A stretch of 19,387 nucleotides of DNA. Source: JBGPLH01 sp041486365 [NCBI: Thermodesulfobacteriota bacterium]. Lineage in GTDB: Bacteria; JAUYMQ01. The notes below the pieces were generated by a model, which did no database searches, was not told where the DNA came from, and saw only the letters and a list, made by a program, of their open reading frames with translations. The stretch is from NCBI GenBank assembly GCA_041486365.1, contig JBGPLH010000015.1:1-19387 (forward strand), read 5' to 3'. Of the stretch, positions 6,524-15,002 are shown piece by piece (within the stretch, counting starts at the first letter, position 1; each line of letters starts with the position of its first letter). A program made the translations under genes and the position numbers.

Positions 6524-6619
6524 CACCGTTTGGAAATCCTTGTAGTTTCCGTGCGTTCGCCATTTCACGGCGACGCATGTCCCCCTTTGTCAACCTTTCC
6601 TCGCGAGGTCGACGCCCCA
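6524..6619 (+). promoter_or_regulatory. valS leader with two small hairpins
   Basis: Within the predicted 5' leader, GGAAA...TTTCC (6532-6550) and GCGTTCGCC...GGCGACGC (6552-6576, one bulged T) can each form a stem. I see no T-box specifier arrangement or T-run, so regulation by attenuation is only a possibility. Confidence 0.3.
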
Positions 6620-9397
6620 GTGAGCTCGCGTCCGCGGCAGGCTCCCCGAGAGCTTCCCAAGATCTACACGCCCACCGAGGCCGAGGGGCACTGGTATTCG
6701 GTCTGGGAGGAGAGGGGTTATTTTCGGGGCGACGAAGATCGCCCCGGCCCGCCCTTCTCCATCGTCATCCCGCCTCCCAACGTCACCGGCTCCCTTCACA
6801 TCGGACACGCGCTCAACAACACGCTCCAGGACGTGCTCGTGCGCTGGAAGCGCATGCAGGGTTTCAACGCCGTCTGGATCCCGGGCACCGATCACGCGGG
6901 GATCGCGACGCAGAACGTGGTGGAGCGCCAGCTCCTCTCGGAGGGGCTTGACCGGCACCGGCTGGGCCGCGAGAAATTCATCGAGCGCGTGTGGGCCTGG
7001 AAGGAACAGTCGGGCGGGCGAATCATCGAGCAGCTGAAACGCCTCGGCGCCTCCTGCGACTGGTCGCGCGAGCGTTTCACCATGGACGAGGGACTCTCCC
7101 GCGCGGTGCGGGAGGTCTTCGTGCGGCTGCACGCCGAGGGGCTCGTCTACCGGGCCGCGAACCAGCTCGTGAACTGGTGCGTGCGCTGCCACACGGCGCT
7201 CTCCGACATCGAGGTGGAGCACCGGGAGGTGAACGGACACCTGTGGCACATCCGTTACCCCCTCGAAGACGCTTCGGGGCACGTCACCGTGGCCACCACG
7301 CGCCCGGAGACGATGCTAGGCGATGTCGCCGTGGCCGTGCACCCGGAGGATCCGCGCTACGCGGGAGTCGCCGGGAAACACGTCGTGCTTCCGCTCGTGG
7401 GCCGGAAGATTCCCGTCATCGCCGACGACTACGTGGACATCGCGATGGGCACGGGCGCGCTCAAGATCACGCCCGGGCACGACCCGAACGACTTCGAGGT
7501 GGGCCGCCGCCACGGACTGCCCGTGATTTCCATCCTCACCGTGGACGGGCGCCTGAACGACGCGTTCCTCGTCGACGACGCCGGCTCGCCCCTCCCGGGC
7601 GCGCCGGCCGCGCGACTCGTCGGACGCAGCCGCCAGGATGCGCGCAGTATCGTGGTGGAGATGCTCGAGGCCGAGGGGCTGCTCGATAGCACCGAGAAGC
7701 ACCGCCACGCGGTGGGTCACTGCTACCGCTGCGGCACCGTGGTCGAGCCCTTCCTCTCGCCCCAGTGGTTCGTGAAGACCAAGCCGCTGGCCGAGCCCGC
7801 GATCGCGGCGGTCGAGGATGGCCGCACCCGGTTCCGTCCCACGCAGTGGGAGAACACCTACTTCGAGTGGCTCCGGAACATCCGCGACTGGTGCGTCTCG
7901 CGGCAGCTCTGGTGGGGCCACCGGATCCCGGCCTGGTACTGCCTGCGGTGCGATCGCGATGCGATCACCCAGGTCGAGGGCGAGGAGCTTCGCTCCGATC
8001 GAATCGCCCTGTCCGCGCAGCCCATCCTCTCGGCGGAGCCGCCGTCGGCGTGCCCGCGATGCGCGGGAACGGAGCTGATTCAGGACCCGGACGTACTTGA
8101 TACGTGGTTCAGCTCCGCCCTCTGGCCGTTCTCCACCCTCGGGTGGCCCCAGGAGACGAAGGCGCTGGCCACCTGGTATCCAACCAGCACGCTGGTCACT
8201 TCCTTCGACATCATCTTCTTCTGGGTCGCGCGCATGATGATGATGGGCCTGCGGTTCACAGGACAGGTCCCCTTCCGCGACGTGTACATCCACGCGCTGG
8301 TCCGCACGGAGACCGGCGAGAAGATGAGCAAGTCGAAGGGGAACGTGATCGACCCGCTCGACATCGTCGACAAGTTCGGCGCCGACGCCTTCCGCTTCGC
8401 GCTCATGGCGCTCGCGGCCCAGGGGCGCGACATCCGGATCAGCGAGAAGCGGATCGAGGGCTACCGGAACTTCGTCAACAAGCTCTGGAACGCCGCGCGC
8501 TTCGTCCTGATGAACGTCGAGGATCACGACCCCCGGGCGGCCGGGTGCCCTTCGCTCACGGCCGCGGACCGCTGGGTGATCCGTCGCCTCGGGCAGGCGC
8601 TCACGGAGGTCGATGCGGCGCTCACGGCCTACCGGTTCAATGACGCCGCCCTTGCGCTCTACCAGTTCACCTGGAATGTCTACTGCGACTGGTACATCGA
8701 GCTGGCCAAGCCCGCGCTCCAGGATCCCGCGCGGCGCGCCGCCGCCCAATGGACGCTCCTGCGCGTCCTGCGCGACGTCGCGAAGGCGCTCCACCCGATC
8801 GTGCCCTTCGTGACCGAAGAGATATGGAGCGCGCTGCCCCGCCCCGAAGGCGAGCCCGCGCACGTGATGATCGCGCGATACCCGGAACCCTTCGCGGAGC
8901 ACGGCGAGGATCTCGAAGTTGATCGGCTCGAGCAACTGATCGACGTGATCGGCCGCGTGCGGAACATCCGAGGCGAGATGGGCGTGGCCCCGGGCCAGAA
9001 GGTGGATCTCTTCCTGCTCTCCGACGACGAGGCGGCCCTTGCGCCGCTGCGCGCCGGGGAGGAGCATCTCCTCCGGCTCGGCAACCTGGCGCGCGTCGTC
9101 TTCGGACGGACGGCCGACCGGCCGCCGGTTTCCTCGATGGCGCCCGCGGGGGCCGTGGAGGTGCACGTGGCGCTCCCGGACGCCGATCCGGCCGAGGAGG
9201 TCCGGCGCCTGGAGAAGGAGATCGCGAAGATCGACGGAGAGCTCGCCGCGCACGACCGCAAGCTCGGGAACCCGTCCTTCCTGGAGCGGGCCCCCGCGGA
9301 GGTCGTCGCGGAAACACGCGCGCGCCGGGATGAAGCCCTGGCCTCCCGCGCGAAGCTCGCCGCGAGCCTCGCCAAGGTCCGTGGAAGCGACGGATGA
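6620..9397 (+). CDS. valS: Valyl-tRNA synthetase
   Basis: A cytosolic class Ia synthetase that charges tRNA-Val. With the GTG at 6620 the protein is 925 residues, a usual length. The HIGH motif is at residues 60-63 ([10 protein letters not shown]) and KMSKS at 568-572 ([16 protein letters not shown]). The editing domain contains [19 protein letters not shown]. Cys pairs (CVRC, CYRC, CLRC, CPRC) suggest zinc-binding knuckles, as in many bacterial ValRS enzymes. [15 protein letters not shown] is a ValRS hallmark. The last 65 residues or so form the tRNA-binding coiled coil. GTG 6620 is chosen because it follows GAGG at about 12 nt and precedes the conserved PKIYTP...E..WY start; an upstream TTG at 6488 coincides with the promoter -35 element and would add unrelated residues. 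Its last four bases overlap nadC. Confidence 0.97.
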   Translation: MSSRPRQAPRELPKIYTPTEAEGHWYSVWEERGYFRGDEDRPGPPFSIVIPPPNVTGSLHIGHALNNTLQDVLVRWKRMQGFNAVWIPGTDHAGIATQNVVERQLLSEGLDRHRLGREKFIERVWAWKEQSGGRIIEQLKRLGASCDWSRERFTMDEGLSRAVREVFVRLHAEGLVYRAANQLVNWCVRCHTALSDIEVEHREVNGHLWHIRYPLEDASGHVTVATTRPETMLGDVAVAVHPEDPRYAGVAGKHVVLPLVGRKIPVIADDYVDIAMGTGALKITPGHDPNDFEVGRRHGLPVISILTVDGRLNDAFLVDDAGSPLPGAPAARLVGRSRQDARSIVVEMLEAEGLLDSTEKHRHAVGHCYRCGTVVEPFLSPQWFVKTKPLAEPAIAAVEDGRTRFRPTQWENTYFEWLRNIRDWCVSRQLWWGHRIPAWYCLRCDRDAITQVEGEELRSDRIALSAQPILSAEPPSACPRCAGTELIQDPDVLDTWFSSALWPFSTLGWPQETKALATWYPTSTLVTSFDIIFFWVARMMMMGLRFTGQVPFRDVYIHALVRTETGEKMSKSKGNVIDPLDIVDKFGADAFRFALMALAAQGRDIRISEKRIEGYRNFVNKLWNAARFVLMNVEDHDPRAAGCPSLTAADRWVIRRLGQALTEVDAALTAYRFNDAALALYQFTWNVYCDWYIELAKPALQDPARRAAAQWTLLRVLRDVAKALHPIVPFVTEEIWSALPRPEGEPAHVMIARYPEPFAEHGEDLEVDRLEQLIDVIGRVRNIRGEMGVAPGQKVDLFLLSDDEAALAPLRAGEEHLLRLGNLARVVFGRTADRPPVSSMAPAGAVEVHVALPDADPAEEVRRLEKEIAKIDGELAAHDRKLGNPSFLERAPAEVVAETRARRDEALASRAKLAASLAKVRGSDG

Positions 9398-10227
9398 CGA
9401 ATCTCGACGCCCTGATCCGGATGGCGCTTGCGGAGGACCTGGGCGGGCCGCCTCGGGACGTGACGAGCGAGGCGGTGATCGACCCGGCTCAGATCGGCGA
9501 GGCGGAGATCAGGGCCAAGTCGGACCTCGTGCTCTGCGGCATGGAAGGCGCTCGGAGGACCTTCGCGCTGGTGAACAAATCGCTCCGTTTCGATCCGATC
9601 CACGCTGACGGCGATCGCCTCTCGCCCGGCGACGTGGCGGCGCGTGTCCGGGGGCCGCTGCGCGGCATCCTGATCGGGGAGCGCACGGCGCTGAACTTCC
9701 TGCAGCACCTTTCGGGCGTGGCAACGCTCGCGGCCCGATTCGTGGAGGTGGTGAAGGGTACGAAGGCGGTCATCCTCGACACGCGGAAAACCCTGCCGGG
9801 CTGGCGCGCGCTCGAGAAATACGCGGTGCGATGCGGCGGCGCGACGAATCACCGGATGGGTCTTTTCGACGCGGTGCTCCTCAAGGACAACCACGTCCGC
9901 GCGGCGGGCGGAATCCGCAAGGCGATGGCGCTCGCGCGCAAGGGCGCGCCCGGGATGCCCGTCGAGATAGAGGTGACGACGCTCGCGGAGCTGGACGAGG
10001 CCGTCGCCGCGGGCGCGGAGCGGGTGCTGCTGGATAACATGGACATCGCGACGCTGCGAAAGGCCGTGACGCGCGCGTCGGGAAAGGCGCCGCTCGAAGC
10101 CTCGGGCGGGGTGACGCTCGCGAACGTGCGGGCGATGGCCGAGTGCGGCGTCGATTTCATCTCCGTGGGCGCCCTGACGCATTCGGCGACGGCCGCGGAT
10201 CTGTCCCTGAAGATCGTGAAGCCGTGA
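9394..10227 (+). CDS. nadC: Nicotinate-nucleotide diphosphorylase (quinolinate phosphoribosyltransferase)
   Basis: A 277-residue enzyme that converts quinolinate and PRPP to nicotinate mononucleotide, releasing CO2 and PPi, in de novo NAD synthesis. An N-terminal alpha/beta domain (1-110) contains [17 protein letters not shown]. The barrel follows with DTRKTLPG (129-136), NHRMGL (152-157) and LLKDNH (K164-H167), which supply the active-site basic residues, then VEIEVTT, VLLDNMD, EASGGV and [12 protein letters not shown]. All usual motifs are intact and the length is typical. The start ATG overlaps the valS stop as ATGA, so translation is probably coupled. nadA and nadB are not in the window. 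Confidence 0.97.
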   Translation: MTNLDALIRMALAEDLGGPPRDVTSEAVIDPAQIGEAEIRAKSDLVLCGMEGARRTFALVNKSLRFDPIHADGDRLSPGDVAARVRGPLRGILIGERTALNFLQHLSGVATLAARFVEVVKGTKAVILDTRKTLPGWRALEKYAVRCGGATNHRMGLFDAVLLKDNHVRAAGGIRKAMALARKGAPGMPVEIEVTTLAELDEAVAAGAERVLLDNMDIATLRKAVTRASGKAPLEASGGVTLANVRAMAECGVDFISVGALTHSATAADLSLKIVKP

Positions 10228-10243
10228 AGGACGGCTGCAACCC

Positions 10244-11323
10244 ATGAAGACCGGCAAGGTCAAAAGGAGCGGGAATGCGGGCCCGCGGAAACCGCCGGCG
10301 GCGCGGAGGACGGCGTCCCGCGCGACGAAGCCGCGCGGCGGCCGGGCGGAGAAGGTCCTCTCCTTCCTGCGAGGGAGCGACGACTTCGTGTCGGGCGCCG
10401 AAATGAGCCGCGCGTTGGGTATCTCGCGCACCGCCGTCTGGAAGCACATCGTCGCCCTGCGTGGCGCGGGCTTCGTGGTGGAGGCCGTGCCCTCGCGGGG
10501 CTACCGCCTGCGCGCCGCCCCCGATCTCCTCCTCCCCTCCGAGATCCAGCGCGGCCTCACGACGGGCTTCGTCGGCCGGGATATCCATCACTTCGAGAGC
10601 ATCGACAGCACCAACCGCGTCGCGCTCTCGCTCGCCGAGGAGGGCGCCGCGGAGGGCACGATCGTCGTCGCGGAAACGCAGACCGCCGGGCGCGGACGCC
10701 TGGGTCGCTCCTGGTTCTCGCCTGCCCGGGTGAACCTCTACGCCTCCGTCATCCTGCGGCCATCCCTCCCCATGGCCCAGGCGGCGCAGGTGGTGCTCGT
10801 CGGGGCCGTCGCGGCGGCCCGAGCGATCGCATCCCTCTACGATGGCCCCCCGGACACGCTTCCCCGGATAAAGTGGCCCAACGACATCCTGATAGGTGGC
10901 CGTAAGGTATCGGGAACATTGGTAGAAACCGCTTCCCAGGGCGAGCTCGTCCGGCACCTCGTCTTGGGAATCGGGATCAACGTCAATCTTGCCGAAAAGG
11001 ATCTTCCGGAGGACATTCGTGGGATTGCCACCTCACTTGCCATCGCCTGCGGCCATCCCGTGCCCCGGGTGGAGCTGGCCCGGAGGCTCTTCGGAGAGAT
11101 AGAGGCGGCCTATCTGCGGTTCCGACAGGAGGGGTTCAGGCGGCTGGCCGCGGAGTACGCGTCGCTCTCGGAGATGTGGGGAAAACCCGTGCGGGTCACG
11201 CTCACCCGGGGGAGCGTCGAGGGGATCGCGGAGGGCCTGGAGCCCGACGGGGCGTTGCGCCTCAGGCTCCCCACGGGGAGCGCCGAGCGAATCCTGGCCG
11301 GGGACGTGCAGCTTCTCCGGTAG
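10244..11323 (+). CDS. birA: Bifunctional biotin-[acetyl-CoA-carboxylase] ligase / biotin operon repressor BirA
   Basis: A 359-residue protein that activates biotin with ATP and attaches it to the carboxylase carrier protein. After a basic N-terminal extension (about 35 residues), a winged helix-turn-helix (about 35-95: [21 protein letters not shown]) marks it as a repressor-type BirA. The catalytic domain has the biotin/ATP loop GRGRLGRSW (149-157), KWPND (210-214), GRKVSGTL and LGIGINVN. The C-terminal SH3-like domain (about 305-359) is present. It starts 16 nt after nadC with AAGGA about 12 nt before the ATG. No biotin synthesis operon or clear BirA operator is in the window, so the repressor role is inferred from the HTH. 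A stretch near 10865-11040 is noticeably less G+C rich than the rest. Confidence 0.96.
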   Translation: MKTGKVKRSGNAGPRKPPAARRTASRATKPRGGRAEKVLSFLRGSDDFVSGAEMSRALGISRTAVWKHIVALRGAGFVVEAVPSRGYRLRAAPDLLLPSEIQRGLTTGFVGRDIHHFESIDSTNRVALSLAEEGAAEGTIVVAETQTAGRGRLGRSWFSPARVNLYASVILRPSLPMAQAAQVVLVGAVAAARAIASLYDGPPDTLPRIKWPNDILIGGRKVSGTLVETASQGELVRHLVLGIGINVNLAEKDLPEDIRGIATSLAIACGHPVPRVELARRLFGEIEAAYLRFRQEGFRRLAAEYASLSEMWGKPVRVTLTRGSVEGIAEGLEPDGALRLRLPTGSAERILAGDVQLLR

Positions 11324-11336
11324 AATTGACCCAAGC

Positions 11337-11372
11337 GGCGCCGGCCGCCCGACGCGCCCGCGGCCGAGCGCC
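11337..11372 (+). other. Hairpin in the birA-coaX gap
   Basis: GGCGCCGGCCG (11337-11347) and CGGCCG-a-GCGCC (11361-11372) can pair over 11 bp with one bulged A around a 13-nt loop, between the birA stop and the coaX ribosome-binding site. It may be an RNA-stability or partial-termination element; no T-run follows. Confidence 0.45.
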
Positions 11373-11397
11373 TTACCCGAGCATGACGGAGACCTCC

Positions 11398-12168
11398 ATG
11401 CTGCTCGCGATCGACGTCGGTAACACGAACGCGGTCTTCGGGCTCTATCGGGGAAAGGAGCTCCTCGAGACCTGGCGCATCGCGACCCGGCGCGAGACGA
11501 CGGGGGACGAGTACGGGATCATGCTGCGGCAGTTCTTCGCGATTTCGGGCCATGCGCCCGACGAGGTGCAGGCCATCGCGATTGCGTCCGTGGTGCCGCC
11601 GACGCTGCAGCCGCTCGAGGAAATGTGCGAAAAGTACTTCAAGCGGCGGCCGCTCGTGGTGGGACCCGGGATCAAGACGGGGATCTCGATCTTCTACGAC
11701 AACCCGCGGGAAGTGGGGGCCGACCGGATCGTGAACGCGGTGGCGGCCTACGAGAAATACGGGGAAGCCGTCGTGGTGGTGGATTTCGGCACCGCGACCA
11801 CTTTCGACTGCGTCTCGGAGCGGGGCGAGTACCTCGGCGGTGTGATCGCCCCGGGGATCGGAATCTCGGTCGAGGCGCTCTTCCAGCGCGCGTCGAAGCT
11901 GCCGCGCGTGGAGCTGGTGCGCCCGAAGAACGTCATCGGCAAGAACACGGTGAACTCGATGCAGTCGGGGATCGTCTTCGGCTACGTGGGCCTCGTTGAC
12001 GGGATCGTCGAACGCATCGCCAGGGAGTACAAGTCGCCGCCCCGCGTGATCGCGACCGGGGGCCTGGCGCATCTCATCGCGGCCGAGTCCGCGACGATCG
12101 AGCGCGTGGACGAGAACCTCACGCTCGACGGGCTCCGGATCCTGCACGAGCGCAACCGGGAGCCCTGA
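11398..12168 (+). CDS. coaX: Type III pantothenate kinase
   Basis: A 256-residue enzyme that phosphorylates pantothenate, the first step of CoA synthesis. It belongs to the acetate kinase/hsc70 fold. The phosphate-binding AIDVGNTN (4-11) opens the protein; VGPGIKTG supplies the pantothenate-binding region; D109 lies in GADRIVNA; D129 in DFGTATTFD is the catalytic region; GGVIAPG and VIATGG close the fold. The ATG at 11398 is chosen because GGAG lies 6 nt before it and because the family begins 'M(L)LAIDVGNT'; the in-frame ATG at 11383 would add five residues and has no good ribosome-binding site. Type III kinases often sit beside birA, as here. The length is typical and the enzyme looks intact. 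It usually needs a monovalent cation and is not feedback-inhibited by CoA. Confidence 0.96.
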   Translation: MLLAIDVGNTNAVFGLYRGKELLETWRIATRRETTGDEYGIMLRQFFAISGHAPDEVQAIAIASVVPPTLQPLEEMCEKYFKRRPLVVGPGIKTGISIFYDNPREVGADRIVNAVAAYEKYGEAVVVVDFGTATTFDCVSERGEYLGGVIAPGIGISVEALFQRASKLPRVELVRPKNVIGKNTVNSMQSGIVFGYVGLVDGIVERIAREYKSPPRVIATGGLAHLIAAESATIERVDENLTLDGLRILHERNREP

Positions 12169-12236
12169 CGCCGGCGGCGGGCCTCGCCCCCGCGGCAAAC
12201 GATTTCGAATCCCCGGCAGCACCCACGAGGAGTAGC

Positions 12237-12761
12237 ATGGACACCGAACTCATCACGGAGGATCTGCTCGAGCGCGGCGTGAAGCTGCTCGGGTCGGGAC
12301 ATTACAAAGACGCGCTCCGCAACCTGAAGCGCGCCTACCAGCTCGACGCCGACTCCACGCGCTGCCTGTCGTACCTGGGGCTGGCGCTGGCGCTGGCGGA
12401 GAAGCGCTTCAAGGAGGGGGAGGAGCTCTGCCAGCTCGCGGTCCGCAAGGAGTTCTACCACCCCGCCTACTACCTGAACCTCGGCAAGCTGTACCTCGCC
12501 TCCGGCGACAAGAAACGGGCGATCTGGGCCTTCCGCAAGGGGCTCGAGGTGGACCGTTCCGACGCGGGCCTGCGCGCCGCCATGGCGTCCTTCGGCCAGC
12601 GCTCGAGACCGCCGATCGCCTTCCTCCCGCGCACCCACATGGTGAACAAGACGCTCGGCAAGATCCGCCACACGGTGGTCCCCCGCGGCCGCAGGACGGC
12701 CGACGATGCCCCATCTCTGGGGAGCGAGGGCGCCCTGGCGTCCGCGCCGAGGAAACCATGA
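12237..12761 (+). CDS. TPR-repeat protein
   Basis: A 174-residue soluble protein. Residues 6-120 contain three tetratricopeptide-like units: LLERGVKLLGSGHYKDALRN, the CLSYLGLALALAEKRFKEGE unit, and YYLNLGKLYLASGDKKRAIWA, each with the Gly/Ala/Tyr spacing of the repeat. After residue 125 a conserved-looking RPPIAFLPRTHMVNKTLGKIRH segment is followed by a variable tail. That segment resembles the end of small TPR proteins seen in delta-proteobacteria-like genomes. GAGGAG lies 5 nt before the ATG. TPR units mediate protein-protein contacts; the partner is unknown. It lies 68 nt after coaX and is separated from the EF-G-like gene by two hairpins, so its operon membership is uncertain. Confidence 0.85.
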   Translation: MDTELITEDLLERGVKLLGSGHYKDALRNLKRAYQLDADSTRCLSYLGLALALAEKRFKEGEELCQLAVRKEFYHPAYYLNLGKLYLASGDKKRAIWAFRKGLEVDRSDAGLRAAMASFGQRSRPPIAFLPRTHMVNKTLGKIRHTVVPRGRRTADDAPSLGSEGALASAPRKP

Positions 12762-12769
12762 CGAAGACC

Positions 12770-12796
12770 GGGATGCCTGCTCGCCACGGGCATCCC
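12770..12796 (+). terminator. Hairpin directly after the TPR gene
   Basis: GGGATGCC (12770-12777) and GGCATCCC (12789-12796) form a perfect 8-bp stem with an 11-nt loop, 8 nt after the stop codon, followed by a pyrimidine-rich stretch (tcccctct). It may terminate transcription; a true T-run is lacking. Confidence 0.5.
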
Positions 12797-12803
12797 TCCC
12801 CTC

Positions 12804-12849
12804 TCGGCCCGTGCGCTGGAAGGCGCCCCTGGGCGTGCGCCCGGGCCGA
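12804..12849 (+). other. Second hairpin, in the leader of the EF-G-like gene
   Basis: TCGGCCCG-t-GCGC (12804-12816) and GCGC-c-CGGGCCGA (12837-12849) pair as a 12-bp stem with one internal mismatch. It ends 6 nt before the AAGGAGA ribosome-binding site at 12856. It could be the real terminator of the upstream unit or a structured leader affecting translation of the EF-G paralogue. Confidence 0.5.
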
Positions 12850-12869
12850 CATGCGAAGGAGAAGCCACG

Positions 12870-14960
12870 ATGAAGGGAATCCCGACGAAGGACCTCAGGA
12901 ACCTCGCGGTCATCGGGCATGGCGCCTGCGGGAAGACGAGCCTGTGTGAGTCGCTCCTCTTCACCGCGGGCGCGATCAAGACGCTCGGGACCGTGGAGGC
13001 GGGAAACACGGTCATGGACTTCGAGCCCGAGGAGGCCGAGCGGCGCAAGAGCCTGTCGGCCGGCTTCGCGTCGCTCGCCTGGAAGAAGCATGGCGTGCAC
13101 CTCGTGGACACGCCGGGGGATTCCAACTTCATCGAGGAAGCGCGGAGCGTGCTGCAGGTTCTGGACGGCGCGCTCCTCGTGATCTCGGCCGTCGCCGGCG
13201 TGGAGCCGCAGACCGAGAAGGTCTGGTCCCACGCGCGCAGGCTCGGCATCGCGGGGCTGGCCTTCGTGAACATGATGGACCGCGAGAACGCCGACTTCGA
13301 CAGGGCGGTCTCGGGGATGGAGAAAGCGCTGGGCGTGAAGGCCGTGCCGCTGCAGATCCCCCTGGGCGCCGGCGAGAGCTTCCGCGGCGTGATCGATCTC
13401 GTCGAGGGGAAGGCCTACGTCTACGCGGACGCATCGGGGAAATTCAGGACGGAGGACATTCCGGCCGATCTCGCCGGCCGCGCCGGAGCCGCCCGCAAGG
13501 AGATGCTCGAGTCGATCGCGGAGGCCAACGACGATCTCATCGAGAAGTACCTCGAGGGCCAGGAGCTCACCGAAGCGGAGATCGCCCGCGGTCTCGTCCA
13601 CGCCGTCCACGCCGGCGCTTTCCTGCCCGTCGGCTGCGGGAGCGCCACGAGGAATGTGGGCATGGGGCCTCTCCTCGATGACGTGATCCGCTCCCTTCCC
13701 TCCCCCGAGGACCTCGGCGTCCGCCAGGGGAAGGAGCCGGGAGATCACGGCAAGGAGATCGAACGCGCCCCCTCGGAGACGGCGCCCTTCGCCGCCGTCG
13801 TCTTCAAGACGCTCGTCGATCCCTTCGCGGGCAGCCTCTCGGTCATGCGGGTCGTCTCCGGAAAGCTCCTCCCCGATCTCCACGCCCTGAACACCCGCCG
13901 CGCGGGCAAGGAGCGCCTGGCGCACCCCCTCTGGCTTTTTGGCAAGAAGCAGGGCGCGGCCGAGGAAGCCGGCCCCGGCGACATCGTGGCCGTGTCGAAG
14001 CTCCGGGACACCCACACCGGCGACACCCTCTGCGAGGAGAAGGCGCCCGTCCTCTTTGCCTTCGAGATGCCCCCGCGGGGCGTAATCTCCTACGCGATCG
14101 GGGCCAAGTCCAAGCAGGATGAGGATAAAGTTCATTCGAGCTTGCACCGATTGATCGAGGAGGACCCCACCCTCCACCTGGAGCGGGACACCCAGACGAA
14201 GGAGTCGATCCTTTCGGGCATGGGGCAGCAGCACATCGAGGTGGCGGTCGAGAAGCTCAAGCGCAAGTTCGGCGTCGACGTGGTCCTTCACACGCCGAAG
14301 GTCCCCTACAAGGAGACGGTGAAGGGGAAGGCGACCTCCGAGGGAAAGATCAAGAAGCAGACGGGCGGCCATGGGCAGTTCGCGGTGGCGTGGCTCGAGG
14401 TGAGCCCCCTCCCCCGCGGCAAGGGCTTCGAGTTCGAGGACCGGATCGTCGGTGGCGTGATCCCGCGCAACTTCATCCCCGCCGTCGAGAAAGGGGTGTT
14501 GGAGACCCTCCCCCACGGCGTGCTCGCGGGCTGTCCGGTGGTGGACGTGAAGGTCGCGGTCATCGACGGCAAGCACCACCCGGTGGACTCATCTGAAATG
14601 GCCTTCAAGCTCGCCGCGAGCATGGGTTTCAAGATGGCGATGGAGCAGGCCCAGCCGACGATCCTCGAGCCGATCATGAGCATGGAAATCGTGATCCCCG
14701 AGGAGAACGTCGGCGACGTGATCGGCGATCTCAACGCCCGGCGAGGACGCGTGCTCGGCGTCGATTCCCGGGGCGGATACCAGGTCGTGAAGGCCCAGGC
14801 TCCCATGGCGGAAGTCCTGAAGTACGCCCAGTCGCTCACCTCCATCACGAGCGGCAAGGGAACCTTCACGATGGACTTCGATCACTACGACGAGGCACCC
14901 GCGCCCGTGCGCGAGAAGATCGTGGCGGCGGCGAAGTCGCCGGAACCCAGCGCGGAATAG
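12870..14960 (+). CDS. Elongation factor G-like translation GTPase (EF-G paralogue)
   Basis: A 696-residue protein with all EF-G domains in order: G domain (about 1-265), domain II, domain III (ILSGMGQQHIEVAVEKLK), domain IV (GGHGQFAVAWLEV...GGVIPRNFIPAVEKGV) and domain V (PIMSMEIVIPEENVGDVIGDLNARRGRVLG). It is a paralogue, not the housekeeping EF-G. The P-loop reads GHGACGKT (16-23). The switch-I 'RGITI' is absent. G3 reads DTPGD (80-84), so the catalytic His is Asp. G4 reads NMMD (134-137) in place of NKMD. FusA2-type paralogues such as mycobacterial Rv0120c also lack this His, having Tyr instead. No str-operon genes are near. The ATG follows AAGGAGA. A role in ribosome rescue, recycling or stress is possible but unproven; GTP binding is likely weakened. 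Confidence 0.93.
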   Translation: MKGIPTKDLRNLAVIGHGACGKTSLCESLLFTAGAIKTLGTVEAGNTVMDFEPEEAERRKSLSAGFASLAWKKHGVHLVDTPGDSNFIEEARSVLQVLDGALLVISAVAGVEPQTEKVWSHARRLGIAGLAFVNMMDRENADFDRAVSGMEKALGVKAVPLQIPLGAGESFRGVIDLVEGKAYVYADASGKFRTEDIPADLAGRAGAARKEMLESIAEANDDLIEKYLEGQELTEAEIARGLVHAVHAGAFLPVGCGSATRNVGMGPLLDDVIRSLPSPEDLGVRQGKEPGDHGKEIERAPSETAPFAAVVFKTLVDPFAGSLSVMRVVSGKLLPDLHALNTRRAGKERLAHPLWLFGKKQGAAEEAGPGDIVAVSKLRDTHTGDTLCEEKAPVLFAFEMPPRGVISYAIGAKSKQDEDKVHSSLHRLIEEDPTLHLERDTQTKESILSGMGQQHIEVAVEKLKRKFGVDVVLHTPKVPYKETVKGKATSEGKIKKQTGGHGQFAVAWLEVSPLPRGKGFEFEDRIVGGVIPRNFIPAVEKGVLETLPHGVLAGCPVVDVKVAVIDGKHHPVDSSEMAFKLAASMGFKMAMEQAQPTILEPIMSMEIVIPEENVGDVIGDLNARRGRVLGVDSRGGYQVVKAQAPMAEVLKYAQSLTSITSGKGTFTMDFDHYDEAPAPVREKIVAAAKSPEPSAE

Positions 14961-15002
14961 TCAGCCCCTGCTATCCGCAGAGGCTCGGCGGAAAGGCGGA
15001 TC

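Noticed and set aside
6488-6619. N-terminal extension of valyl-tRNA synthetase from the TTG at 6488
   Set aside because: The TTG is part of the predicted -35 element and the added residues do not resemble the family; the GTG at 6620 gives a normal length.
7244-7259. TGGCAC-atccg-TTACC as a sigma-54 promoter
   Set aside because: The -12 GC doublet is missing and the site lies in the middle of valS. A TGGCACG near 4620 also lacks the -12 element.
11982-14579. Very long antisense open frame opposite coaX, the TPR gene and the EF-G-like gene
   Set aside because: It spans three well-supported plus-strand genes and has no recognisable domain; long antisense frames are expected with strong G/C third positions. 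The same applies to 7316-9253 on the minus strand opposite valS.
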